A DNA stretch of 64,000 nt from Paracoccus sp. MKU1 (GTDB lineage: Bacteria; Pseudomonadota; Alphaproteobacteria; Rhodobacterales; Rhodobacteraceae). The stretch is from the NCBI RefSeq assembly GCF_001447385.1, contig NZ_LLWQ01000221.1, positions 1 through 64,000 on the forward strand, read 5' to 3'. The notes beneath the pieces were generated by a model. That model was given only the letters and a program-made list of their open reading frames with translations. It did no database searches and was not told the origin of the DNA. Position numbers and translations under genes: made by a program. Positions 25,740-33,265 of the stretch are shown here, piece by piece (position 1 is the first letter of the stretch; each line of letters starts with the position of its first letter).

Positions 25740-26041
25740 ACCTGGCCGCTTCGACGACGTCTGTGGCGATCATCGGATGTGCGTCGCCGCCGCCATCCTT
25801 GAGCAATGTGATCTGGCCATCGGGCTGGCGGCTGGACCTGCCCGCCGCCATCAGGTCGTGCCGGTTCCCCCGCACATGGTCGGGGGTAATGGCGCCGGAG
25901 CAGGTCGGCTGCATCAACTCGCCGATCTGGTCGACATGCGTGCCCGGGGCGCATCCAATCGCCCATGAGAACGGGTTGTCGTGCCGTGGCGGCCGCCGAG
26001 ACGATGTCGGTTTTGCCAGCAGCATCGGGCAGATCGTCGGC
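25740..26041 (-). pseudogene. Remnant of an ornithine cyclodeaminase-family gene
   Basis: On the minus strand two frames together spell the C-terminal third of the cyclodeaminase/reductase family: DDLPDAAGKTDIVSAAATAR QPVLMGDWMRPG in one frame, then after a shift near 25942 GTHVDQIGELMQPTCSGAIT and LLKDGGGDAHPMIA in another. Matching segments of the intact gene at 18.8-19.8 kb read DIISSATMARQPVIRGDW, GTHVDLIG, IGELMLPIASGAIT and FKNGGGAHLDLMIA. About 45 residues between HVD and IGELM are missing and the N-terminal two thirds are gone. Clearly inactive. Confidence 0.8.
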
Positions 26042-26108
26042 AGCCCGTGACTTCGGTCCGGCCATCAGCGCCCGATAGGCGGCGCCCGACCCGCTTGGCC
26101 TATGCTGG

Positions 26109-26285
26109 GGCGACGGATACGAGATCATGGCATTCCTCGCGCATAAGATGCGGCAGGAAGCCGCGACCTATACCAAGGCGGCAGGGCGCGCCCAGTTCGC
26201 CGATAGCGGCATGAGTAAATTGCCCTCATTCCACGAATTGCAGGACAATCGCAGTTCTCAAGCCATTGAAAGTAAGGGGGAATAA
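26109..26285 (+). pseudogene. C-terminal remnant of a phage-type tyrosine integrase
   Basis: A 58-codon open stretch ends in TAA 9 bases before the 3' end of tRNA-Glu. It reads GDGYEIMAFLAHKMRQEAAT then YTKAAGRAQFADSGMSKL, matching the end of tyrosine recombinases (helix before the catalytic His/Tyr: EIMAxxGH..., then RYTK with the Tyr nucleophile). No start codon, catalytic Arg or upstream domain is left. Its position beside a tRNA 3' end is where such integrases sit, so it probably marks a lost integrated element. Confidence 0.75.
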
Positions 26286-26294
26286 GTGATGAAG

Positions 26295-26369
26295 TGGCAG
26301 CCCGTAGGGGAGTCGAACCCCTCTTTTCAGGTTGAAAACCTGACGTCCTAACCGATAGACGAACGGGCC
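26295..26369 (-). tRNA. tRNA-Glu (TTC anticodon)
   Basis: 75 bases with encoded CCA. Acceptor GGCCCGT pairs with ACGGGCT (first pair G-T). The anticodon loop on the minus strand is TTTTCAA, giving TTC (26334-26336 on the plus strand as GAA). T-arm GGGGTTCGACTCCCC. An integrase remnant lies next to its 3' end. Confidence 0.97.
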
Positions 26370-26490
26370 ACTTTCTGTATCCGCCGGGCGGTGCCCTGCG
26401 GCGTGGGGCGGTATTTAGGTTCTCTGCTCGGGGCCTGCAAGCGGAAAAATCACCTCAGCACAAAGTTTTTTCCGGCCGGAGCCGACAGGC

Positions 26491-28245
26491 TCACCCTGCC
26501 GGCGCGGCATCGTCCAGGCGCAGCCGCACCCGCTCGCGCCCGCCCCATTGCGTGAGTTCCAGCTTGCCCGCCAGATGGAAGCGCCGGCCCCTGGCGCCCA
26601 GCAGCGCCGGGCCGAGCGGGCCGCTCATCGCGCCCCAGGCCACCGCCTCCAGCGCCGGGCTGCCGGGGCTGCGGAAGCGCAGGCGCAGGTGGCTGTCGCC
26701 CATCGCCCCGGCGCTGTCGATCAGCTGCTCGGCAAAGGCAAAGCGCGGCGCCGGCGCGGCCTGGCCGAAGGGGCCGGCGCGCTCCAGCATCTGCATCAGC
26801 TCGACCGTGGCGCCCGCGGGGTCCAGCAGCCCCGAGATGCGCAGCTCGCCAGCGCCGGGCCGCTCGGCCATCTCGCGGGCCAGAAGCTGGGACAGCCGCG
26901 CCATGGCCTCGGGGATCTTCGCCTCCTCGATGGTCAGCCCGGCCGCCATGGCATGCCCGCCGCCCTTCAGGAGCAGCCCTTCGGCGGCGAGGCGCTGGAT
27001 GGCGCGGCCCAGATCGACGCCGGGCACCGAGCGGGCCGAGCCCTTGCCGATGCCGCGCTCGATCCCGATCACCACTGAGGGCAGACCGGTCGCCTCCTTC
27101 ACCCGCGCGGCAACGATGCCGACGACGCCGGGATGCCAGCCGTCGCCCGCCGCCCAGGCGACCAGGCCGTCGCCGGCCCCGGCCTGGGCCCGCGCCTCGA
27201 CCTGGGCCAGGGCCTCGTCGCGCACCGCGGCCTCGATGGCGCGGCGGTCGCGGTTCAGCGCGTCCAGCTCGGCCGCCAGCCGCTCGGCCTGCCGGCCATC
27301 GGTGCAGGACAGGCACAGCGCCCCCAGGTCGGCGCGGCCGACGCGGCCGCCGGCATTGATGCGCGGCCCCAGAAGAAAGCCCAGGTGAAAGGCGTTCGGC
27401 GCCGAATCGAGCCGCGCCACGTCCGACAGCGCCACTAGGCCGGGACGCTCGCGCCGGGCCATGATCAGCAGACCCTGCCGCACGAAGGCGCGGTTCACCC
27501 CCACCAGCGGCGCCACATCCGCCACCGTCGCCAGCGCCACCAGGTCGAGCAGCGCGATCAGGTCGGGCTGCGGCTGGCCGGACTGGCGCAGCAGGCTGTT
27601 GCAGCGCACCAGCGTCAGGAACACCACGCCCGCGGCGCAGAGATGGCCAAGGCTGCCGTCCTCGTCGGCGCGATTCGGGTTCACCACGGCCAGCACCGGG
27701 GGCAGGGTCTCGCCGCCTTGGTGGTGGTCCAGCACGATCACGTCGCAGGTCGAGGCCGCCAGGGCATCAAAGCTGAGCGTGCCGCAATCGACGCAGACGA
27801 TCAGGTCGTGCTCCTGCGACAGCGCCGCGATAGCCGGGGCGTTCGGGCCATAGCCCTCGTCGATGCGGTCGGGGATATAAAGCGTGGCGTCGCGGCCCTG
27901 GCGGCGCAGCCAGTCCAGCAGCAGTGCCGCCGAGGCGCCGCCATCCACGTCGTAATCGGCGAAGATGGCGATGCGCTGGCCGGCCAGCACGGCGGCGACC
28001 AGCCGCTCGGCGGCCTTGTCCATGTCGCGCAGGCTCAGGGGATCTGGCAGCAGGTCGCGCAGCTTGGGATCGAGGTAAAGCGGCGCCTCATGCGCGGGCA
28101 CGCCGCGCGCGGCCAGCACCCGGCTGACGGGCAGGGGCAGGCGGCTGTCCTGGGCCAGCGCCTCGGCGGCGCGTTCCAGCATGGCATCGGGACCGCGCCA
28201 GAGACGGCCGGTCAGCGAGGATTCTACGGAAAGAAAGGCGGTCAT
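26491..28245 (-). CDS. recJ: Single-stranded-DNA exonuclease RecJ
   Basis: A 5'-3' ssDNA exonuclease of recombination and mismatch repair, 584 residues from ATG 28245. The DHH phosphoesterase motifs are intact: IFADYDVDGGASA (95-107), CVDCGT (151-156), VLDHHQGG (171-178), LGPRINAGGR, and the DHHA1 GGGHAMAAG loop; a C-terminal OB domain follows. An ATG at 28263 would add 6 residues; neither start has a strong ribosome site. It follows glpX on the same strand by 30-50 bases. Confidence 0.95.
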   Translation of the reverse strand: MTAFLSVESSLTGRLWRGPDAMLERAAEALAQDSRLPLPVSRVLAARGVPAHEAPLYLDPKLRDLLPDPLSLRDMDKAAERLVAAVLAGQRIAIFADYDVDGGASAALLLDWLRRQGRDATLYIPDRIDEGYGPNAPAIAALSQEHDLIVCVDCGTLSFDALAASTCDVIVLDHHQGGETLPPVLAVVNPNRADEDGSLGHLCAAGVVFLTLVRCNSLLRQSGQPQPDLIALLDLVALATVADVAPLVGVNRAFVRQGLLIMARRERPGLVALSDVARLDSAPNAFHLGFLLGPRINAGGRVGRADLGALCLSCTDGRQAERLAAELDALNRDRRAIEAAVRDEALAQVEARAQAGAGDGLVAWAAGDGWHPGVVGIVAARVKEATGLPSVVIGIERGIGKGSARSVPGVDLGRAIQRLAAEGLLLKGGGHAMAAGLTIEEAKIPEAMARLSQLLAREMAERPGAGELRISGLLDPAGATVELMQMLERAGPFGQAAPAPRFAFAEQLIDSAGAMGDSHLRLRFRSPGSPALEAVAWGAMSGPLGPALLGARGRRFHLAGKLELTQWGGRERVRLRLDDAAPAG

Positions 28246-28294
28246 GCGGGCTTCATCCCCCATGACCGCCCGCTGTTCAAGCCTGTCTGGCCGC

Positions 28295-29260
28295 TTACTT
28301 GATCGGGTTGCGATAGATCATGCGCCGCACCGATCCGGTTTTCGAGCGCATCAGGATGGTCTCGGTTTGCAGGTAATGCGGCTCGCGCTTGACGCCGGCG
28401 ACGATCGAGCCGTTGGTGACACCGGTCGCGGCAAAGATCACGTCGGCGGTGACCATCTCGTCGCGCGAATAGATGCGGTCCAGGTCGGTGATGCCGGCCT
28501 TGGCGGCGCGCGCTTTCTCATCCTCGTTGCGGAACAGGAGCTTGCCCCACATCTGACCGCCCATGCATTTCAGCGCCGAGGCAGCCAGAACCCCCTCGGG
28601 GGCGCCGCCCGAGCCCATATACATGTCGATGCCGGTCAGTTCCGCCTCGGCGCAATGGATCACGCCGGCGACGTCGCCGTCGGTGATCAGGCGGATGGCC
28701 GCGCCGGTCGAGCGTACCTCGGCCACCAGATCCTCGTGCCGGGGCCGCTCCAGGATGCAGACGGTGATGTCGCTGTCCTTGACGCCGCCCGCCTTGGCCA
28801 GCGCCCGCACCCGTTCGGAGGGCGACATGTCCAGGCTGACCACGTCCTTGGGATAGCCGGGGCCGATGGCGAGCTTTTCCATATAGACATCGGGCGCATG
28901 CAGCAGCGTGCCGCGAGGCGCCATGGCGATCACGGTCAGCGCGTTCGGCATGTCCTTGGCGGTCAGCGTGGTGCCCTCCAGCGGGTCGAGCGCGATATCG
29001 ACGGCGGGCCCCTGACCGGTGCCGACCTCCTCGCCGATGAACAGCATCGGCGCCTCGTCCCGCTCGCCCTCGCCGATGACGACGACGCCCTTGATGTCCA
29101 GCATGTTCAGCTGGTCGCGCATCGCGTTCACGGCGGCCTGGTCGGCGGCTTTCTCGTCGCCGCGGCCGATCAGCCGCGCCGAGGCATGGGCGGCCGCCTC
29201 GCTGACGCGGGCAAGGCCGAGCGACAGCATGCGATCGTTGAAATCCTTGGGCGAGGTCAT
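28295..29260 (-). CDS. glpX: Fructose-1,6-bisphosphatase, class II
   Basis: Hydrolyses fructose 1,6-bisphosphate to fructose 6-phosphate in gluconeogenesis. The 321-residue GlpX-type enzyme has VVIGEGERDEAPML (60-73), the metal-binding DPLEGTT (92-98) and ITDGDVAGVI, GSGGAPEGVLAA. In E. coli GlpX can also act on related sugar bisphosphates. Co-directional with recJ; in Rhodobacteraceae this pair is commonly adjacent. Confidence 0.96.
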   Translation of the reverse strand: MTSPKDFNDRMLSLGLARVSEAAAHASARLIGRGDEKAADQAAVNAMRDQLNMLDIKGVVVIGEGERDEAPMLFIGEEVGTGQGPAVDIALDPLEGTTLTAKDMPNALTVIAMAPRGTLLHAPDVYMEKLAIGPGYPKDVVSLDMSPSERVRALAKAGGVKDSDITVCILERPRHEDLVAEVRSTGAAIRLITDGDVAGVIHCAEAELTGIDMYMGSGGAPEGVLAASALKCMGGQMWGKLLFRNEDEKARAAKAGITDLDRIYSRDEMVTADVIFAATGVTNGSIVAGVKREPHYLQTETILMRSKTGSVRRMIYRNPIK

Positions 29261-29341
29261 GCGGGAATTCCTTGTGCTTTCTGCTTTTCGGGGCTTCTAC
29301 GCCCGGCGCCCCGGCCGGGCAAGACCGCGCGCGCTAACGGG

Positions 29342-29593
29342 TCAGTTTTCCGCCAGTTCCAGCGCCAGCGCATGGATGCGCGGCACGATGTCGCCCAAGG
29401 TGGCATGCACCAGCCGATGGCGCGCGACATGGCCCAGCCCGGCGAATTGCGGGCTGGCCATGCGGATGCGGAAATGCGTCTCGCCGCCCTCGCGCCAGCC
29501 GCCATGACCACGATGAATCTCGCTTTCATCGATAATTTCCAGCCGCGAGGGCTGGAGTTCGGCCAGTCTTTTTCGCATCTCGTCGGCAATCAT
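29342..29593 (-). CDS. BolA-family protein
   Basis: An 83-residue BolA domain: LEIIDESEIHRGH, ETHFRIRMASPQFAG, then LVHATLGDIVPRIHALALEL. The conserved His in RLVHATLGD suits Fe-S cluster sharing with a monothiol glutaredoxin. ATG 29593 is chosen because AAGGGGG lies 7-8 bases upstream; ATG 29611 would add 6 residues. It is divergent from the J-domain gene with a 69-base shared promoter space, a common arrangement in this order. Confidence 0.92.
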   Translation of the reverse strand: MIADEMRKRLAELQPSRLEIIDESEIHRGHGGWREGGETHFRIRMASPQFAGLGHVARHRLVHATLGDIVPRIHALALELAEN

Positions 29594-29662
29594 GCGCTTG
29601 CCCCCTTTCATGTCTCGCGAAATAGCCTAAACTGCCTGTCCCGTTCAGGACAAGGCAGGCAG

Positions 29663-30289
29663 ATGAGCAACAGCGACCCGTTCGGATTCGACATTTCCGC
29701 GGCTTCGGACAAGAAACGCCGGGCCAAGGGCCGGCGCGGCATGTCCGGCGCCTTCGAGACCTCGAAGCGGATCTGCGACAAGGAAGGCTGCAACCAGCCC
29801 GGCCAGTATCGCGCGCCGAAATCGCCGCGGGCGCTGGACGAATATTACTGGTTCTGCAAGGACCACGTGCGCGAATACAACCTGAACTGGAACTATTTCC
29901 AGGGCCAGTCCGAGGCCGAGTTCCAGGAGTTCCTGGACAATGCCACGGTTTGGGAACGGCCGACCAAGCCCTTCGGCCGCGCCGCGCAGGAGCAGAAATG
30001 GGCCCGCCACGGCATCGACGATCCGCTGGAGATCCTGGGCGCGAACGGCACCAATCCCGAGCTGCGCAAGGCTGCGACCCGGAAACTGCCGCCCACCGAG
30101 CGCCGGGCGCTGGAGATCCTCGAGGCCAAGGAAACCTGGACCCGGGCCGAGATCCGCAAGCAATACAAGTCCCTGGTCAAGGATCTTCATCCCGATATGA
30201 ACGGCGGTGATCGCTCGGACGAAGATCGCCTTCAGGAAGTGGTCTGGGCTTGGGACCAGATCAAGGACAGCCGCAGCTTCAAGGATTGA
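29663..30289 (+). CDS. J-domain (DnaJ-like) protein
   Basis: A 208-residue protein with its J domain at the C-terminus (about 156-208), unlike DnaJ where it is at the N-terminus. The Hsp70-contacting HPD is at 176-178 (KDLHPDMNGGD). The N-terminal half has a possible zinc site from C38, C43, C65 and H68 (RICDKEGCNQPG, then YYWFCKDHVREY). This is a DjlA/DnaJ-related co-chaperone type widespread in alphaproteobacteria; client unknown. The longer open frame upstream is antisense to bolA and glpX and is not coding. Confidence 0.92.
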   Translation: MSNSDPFGFDISAASDKKRRAKGRRGMSGAFETSKRICDKEGCNQPGQYRAPKSPRALDEYYWFCKDHVREYNLNWNYFQGQSEAEFQEFLDNATVWERPTKPFGRAAQEQKWARHGIDDPLEILGANGTNPELRKAATRKLPPTERRALEILEAKETWTRAEIRKQYKSLVKDLHPDMNGGDRSDEDRLQEVVWAWDQIKDSRSFKD

Positions 30290-30292
30290 GGA

Positions 30293-30372
30293 ATGGGGGC
30301 TTTGCGCCCCCACGCCCGTCGTGCAAGCCCGACGGGCTTCCCCCGCAGGATATTTGTCCACGAAAGAAGCAG
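30293..30372 (+). repeat. Dispersed intergenic repeat, copy c
   Basis: Begins 4 bases after the J-domain gene stop: GGGGGCTTTGCGCCCCC hairpin, a second GC hairpin (GCCCGTCG...GACGGGC), then CAGGATATTTGTCCACGAAA GAAG. Faces copy d. Confidence 0.85.
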
Positions 30373-30399
30373 GGCGAAGCTCGGGCGCGACCTCCTGGC

Positions 30400-30457
30400 T
30401 TCTTCCGTGCCGAAATATCCTGGGGGAGCGCGGAACGCGCGGGGGCGAAGCCCCCGG
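30400..30457 (-). repeat. Dispersed intergenic repeat, copy d
   Basis: On the minus strand it follows the metK stop: GGGGGCTTCGCCCCC hairpin, GCGCGTTCCGCGC hairpin, then CAGGATATTTCGGCACGGAA GAAG. With copy c it makes a tail-to-tail pair between two converging genes. Confidence 0.85.
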
Positions 30458-30462
30458 CTGCC

Positions 30463-31629
30463 TTACAGCTCGCGCTTGATCGCCTCGGCCAGATCGGTCC
30501 GTTCCCAGGAGAAGCCGCCATCGGCCTCGGGGGTGCGGCCGAAATGGCCGTAGGCAGCGGTGCGGCGATAGATCGGGCGGCAGAGCGCCAGATGCTCGCG
30601 GATGCCGCGCGGCGTCAGGTCCATGGCGCGCGAGACGGCGCGCTCGATCTCGGCCTCGGGGATCTCGCTGGTGCCGAAGGTATCGGCATAGATCGACAGC
30701 GGCTTCGCCACGCCGATGGCATAGGAGAGCTGGATCACGCAGCGCTTCGCCAGGCCCGCCGCGACCACGTTCTTGGCCAGGTAGCGCGCGGCATAGGCGG
30801 CAGAGCGGTCGACCTTGGTCGGGTCCTTGCCCGAGAAGGCGCCGCCGCCATGCGGGGCCGCGCCGCCATAGGTATCGACGATGATCTTGCGCCCGGTCAG
30901 GCCGGCGTCGCCGTCCGGCCCGCCGATGACGAAGGTGCCCGTCGGGTTCACCCACCATTCCGTGCGCTCGGTCAGCCACCCCTCGGGCAGCACCTCGCGG
31001 ATATAGGGCTCGACGATGGCGCGGATGTCGTCCGAGGTCTGCGTCTCGTCCTTGTGCTGGTGCGACAGCACCAGGCTGGTGATCTCGACCGGCTTGCCGT
31101 TTTCGTAGCGCAGGCTCAACTGGGATTTCGCATCCGGCCCCAGCGTCGGCTCGGCGCCGGATTTGCGCGCCTCGGCCAGGCGGCGCAGGATGGCATGGGC
31201 ATACTGGATCGGCGCGGGCATCAATTCCGGCGTCTCGTCCACGGCATAGCCGAACATGATGCCCTGGTCGCCGGCGCCGTCGCGGTCGACGCCCTGGCTG
31301 ATATGGGCGGATTGCTCGTGCAGGTAGTTGTGGACATGGCAGGTGTTCCAGTGGAACTTTTCCTGCTCATAGCCGATGTCGCGGATGGTGTCGCGGGCGA
31401 TTTCGGCGATGCTGCCCATGTATTCGCCCAGCTTCTTCTTGTCGCTCAGCCCGATCTCGCCGCCGATGACGACCGTGCCGGTGGTCGCGAAAGCCTCGCA
31501 GGCGACGCGGGCGGCCGGGTCCTCGGCCAGAAGCGCGTCCAGAACCGCATCCGAGATCTGGTCGCATAACTTGTCGGGGTGGCCCTCGGAGACGGATTCC
31601 GAGGTGAACACATAGTCCTGTCTGGCCAT
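30463..31629 (-). CDS. metK: S-adenosylmethionine synthetase
   Basis: Makes S-adenosylmethionine from ATP and methionine. The 388-residue protein has GHPDKLCDQISDA (ATP site), GAGDQGIMFGYA and the C-terminal GGAAPHGGGAFSGKDPTKVDR motif (the P-loop-like segment). ATG 31629 is set by the riboswitch-embedded GGAGC 7 bases upstream; 10 further in-frame codons upstream lie inside that RNA. It follows lnt by 85 bases. Expression should fall when SAM or SAH is plentiful. Confidence 0.98.
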   Translation of the reverse strand: MARQDYVFTSESVSEGHPDKLCDQISDAVLDALLAEDPAARVACEAFATTGTVVIGGEIGLSDKKKLGEYMGSIAEIARDTIRDIGYEQEKFHWNTCHVHNYLHEQSAHISQGVDRDGAGDQGIMFGYAVDETPELMPAPIQYAHAILRRLAEARKSGAEPTLGPDAKSQLSLRYENGKPVEITSLVLSHQHKDETQTSDDIRAIVEPYIREVLPEGWLTERTEWWVNPTGTFVIGGPDGDAGLTGRKIIVDTYGGAAPHGGGAFSGKDPTKVDRSAAYAARYLAKNVVAAGLAKRCVIQLSYAIGVAKPLSIYADTFGTSEIPEAEIERAVSRAMDLTPRGIREHLALCRPIYRRTAAYGHFGRTPEADGGFSWERTDLAEAIKREL

Positions 31630-31634
31630 GAAGA

Positions 31635-31685
31635 TGCTCCGTTGGAATGACGCCGCCACGCCAGGAAGCCGTTGTGACGGTCAGG
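31635..31685 (-). promoter_or_regulatory. SAM/SAH riboswitch in the metK leader
   Basis: On the minus strand the leader reads CCGTCAC-AACGGCTTCCTGGC-GTGGCGG, spacer, then CGGAGCA before the metK ATG. The stem CCGTCAC/GTGGCGG (31674-31680 with 31653-31659) is fully paired with one G-T. The loop GCTTCC can pair with GGAGC (31636-31640), the ribosome site, as a pseudoknot. This matches my memory of the SAM/SAH riboswitch class found before metK in Rhodobacterales, including the invariant ACAACGGCTTCCTGGCGTG core. Ligand binding should hide the ribosome site. Confidence 0.93.
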
Positions 31686-31714
31686 CGAAGCGTTAGTGGA
31701 CGCGCCCGTCGCCG

Positions 31715-33256
31715 TCAACTGCGCAACGTGGCGCGGTGCCTCGTCGCGGCGATGAGCAGGAAGGCCGCCAGCGCCAGCGCCACGGCCGGCCAGTCGCCCC
31801 AGCGCGACCAGGGCGTGGGCGGCAGCGCGCCGGGCAATGCCGCGTCGATGCGGCCGGCGCGGTTCAACCCCAGCGTGGCGCGAAGCCCCCCGCGTGCGTC
31901 GATTACCGCCGAGACGCCGGTATTGGCGGCCCGCATCAGCGGCAGGCCCGATTCGATGGTGCGCAGCCGGGCCTGCGCCAGATGCTGCCACGGCCCAGAA
32001 AGCTGGCCGAACCAAGCATCGTTGGTGACTTGCAAGAGCCAGTCCGGACGGTTCTCGCCGGCGATCAGGTGATGGGCGAACACGGCCTCGTAGCAGATCA
32101 GCGGCTGCATCGGCGGCAGGCCGGGCAGGCGCATGACCTGCGGCCCCGGCCCGGCCGAATAGCCGAAACCGTGCTGCGCGGCAAAGGCGCGGATGCCGAA
32201 CTGCGCCATCATGTCGCCCCAAGGCGTGTATTCGCCAAAGGGAACCAGATGGAACTTGTCGTAGACGGGGCCGATTCCGGCGGCCGAGAATTCGGTCAGG
32301 CTGTTGAAATAGCGGCTGCCCTCGACCCGCTGGATGCCAAGGATCACCGGGGTGCCGACATAGGCGGCGATCTCCTTCGGGGCGGTGCCGGATTGCTCGA
32401 GCAGGAAGTTCACCGCCGTTTCGGGCCAGATCACCGCATCGGGCGGCGGCACATCGGCGTCGCGCACGGCCGACAGGTCGAGCAGGCGGCGGAAGAACAC
32501 CTCGGACCAGAAGGGATCCCATTTCAGCGCCTGGGTGGCGTCGGGCTGGATCAGGCGCAGGCGCAGGCCGGTATCGGGCGGCAGGGGCTGGGCCAGGCGC
32601 GCAAGCCCCGCGCTCCAGGCGGTGGCGACGACCAGCACGGCAAGAACCGTGCCGGGTAGTGCCGGGAACCGGCCGGCCCGGTGAAAGCACAGGGGCAGGG
32701 CGGCGGCCAGCATGGTCAGGCCCGACAGCCCGATCGCGCCAAAGGTCGCCGCGACCTGCCCGGCGGGGGTGTCGATCCAGACATGGCCAGTCAGCGCCCA
32801 GGGCAGGCCGGTGAAGATCCAGCCCCGCATCCAGTCCGACAGCACCAGCAGCGCCGCGAAGCCCAGCCCCTGCCCGGGGAAGCCGGGGGCGAGGCGGGCG
32901 CCGAGCCAGGCCGGGACGGTCCAGAACAGCGCCCCGCCTGCCGCCATGAAGACCAGCGCGAAAGGAGCCATCCAGCCATAGATCTCGGGCTCGACCAGGA
33001 AAGGCTCGACGATCCAGGACATCGCCAGCGCGAAATGCCCCAGCCCGGCGGCAAAGCCATGCCAGGCGGCGGCGCGGGCCGTTGCGGCATGGGCGATCTG
33101 CCGGCAGAGCAGCGCCAGCGCCAGCAGGGTCAGCGGCCAGAGATCCCAGGGCGCCTGACCCAGCGCCGCCATGGCGCCCAATCCCACGCCGAGAACGAGG
33201 CTCGTCCAGGACGGGCGCCCGCGCTGCGAGGATGGCGTGAAGGCCGGGAAGGCCAT
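31715..33256 (-). CDS. lnt: Apolipoprotein N-acyltransferase
   Basis: An inner-membrane enzyme that adds the third acyl chain to lipoproteins. The 513-residue protein has about 6-7 N-terminal hydrophobic segments (to about 215), a periplasmic nitrilase-like domain, and a C-terminal anchor (ALALAAFLLIAA). The catalytic triad is Glu279 (WPETAVN), Lys334 (YDKFHLVPFGEY) and Cys388 (LICYEAVF), matching E. coli spacing. It starts 9 bases after the DEAD-box helicase stop and is followed by metK, so helicase-lnt-metK may be co-transcribed. Confidence 0.97.
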   Translation of the reverse strand: MAFPAFTPSSQRGRPSWTSLVLGVGLGAMAALGQAPWDLWPLTLLALALLCRQIAHAATARAAAWHGFAAGLGHFALAMSWIVEPFLVEPEIYGWMAPFALVFMAAGGALFWTVPAWLGARLAPGFPGQGLGFAALLVLSDWMRGWIFTGLPWALTGHVWIDTPAGQVAATFGAIGLSGLTMLAAALPLCFHRAGRFPALPGTVLAVLVVATAWSAGLARLAQPLPPDTGLRLRLIQPDATQALKWDPFWSEVFFRRLLDLSAVRDADVPPPDAVIWPETAVNFLLEQSGTAPKEIAAYVGTPVILGIQRVEGSRYFNSLTEFSAAGIGPVYDKFHLVPFGEYTPWGDMMAQFGIRAFAAQHGFGYSAGPGPQVMRLPGLPPMQPLICYEAVFAHHLIAGENRPDWLLQVTNDAWFGQLSGPWQHLAQARLRTIESGLPLMRAANTGVSAVIDARGGLRATLGLNRAGRIDAALPGALPPTPWSRWGDWPAVALALAAFLLIAATRHRATLRS

Positions 33257-33265
33257 GGAACCGGC

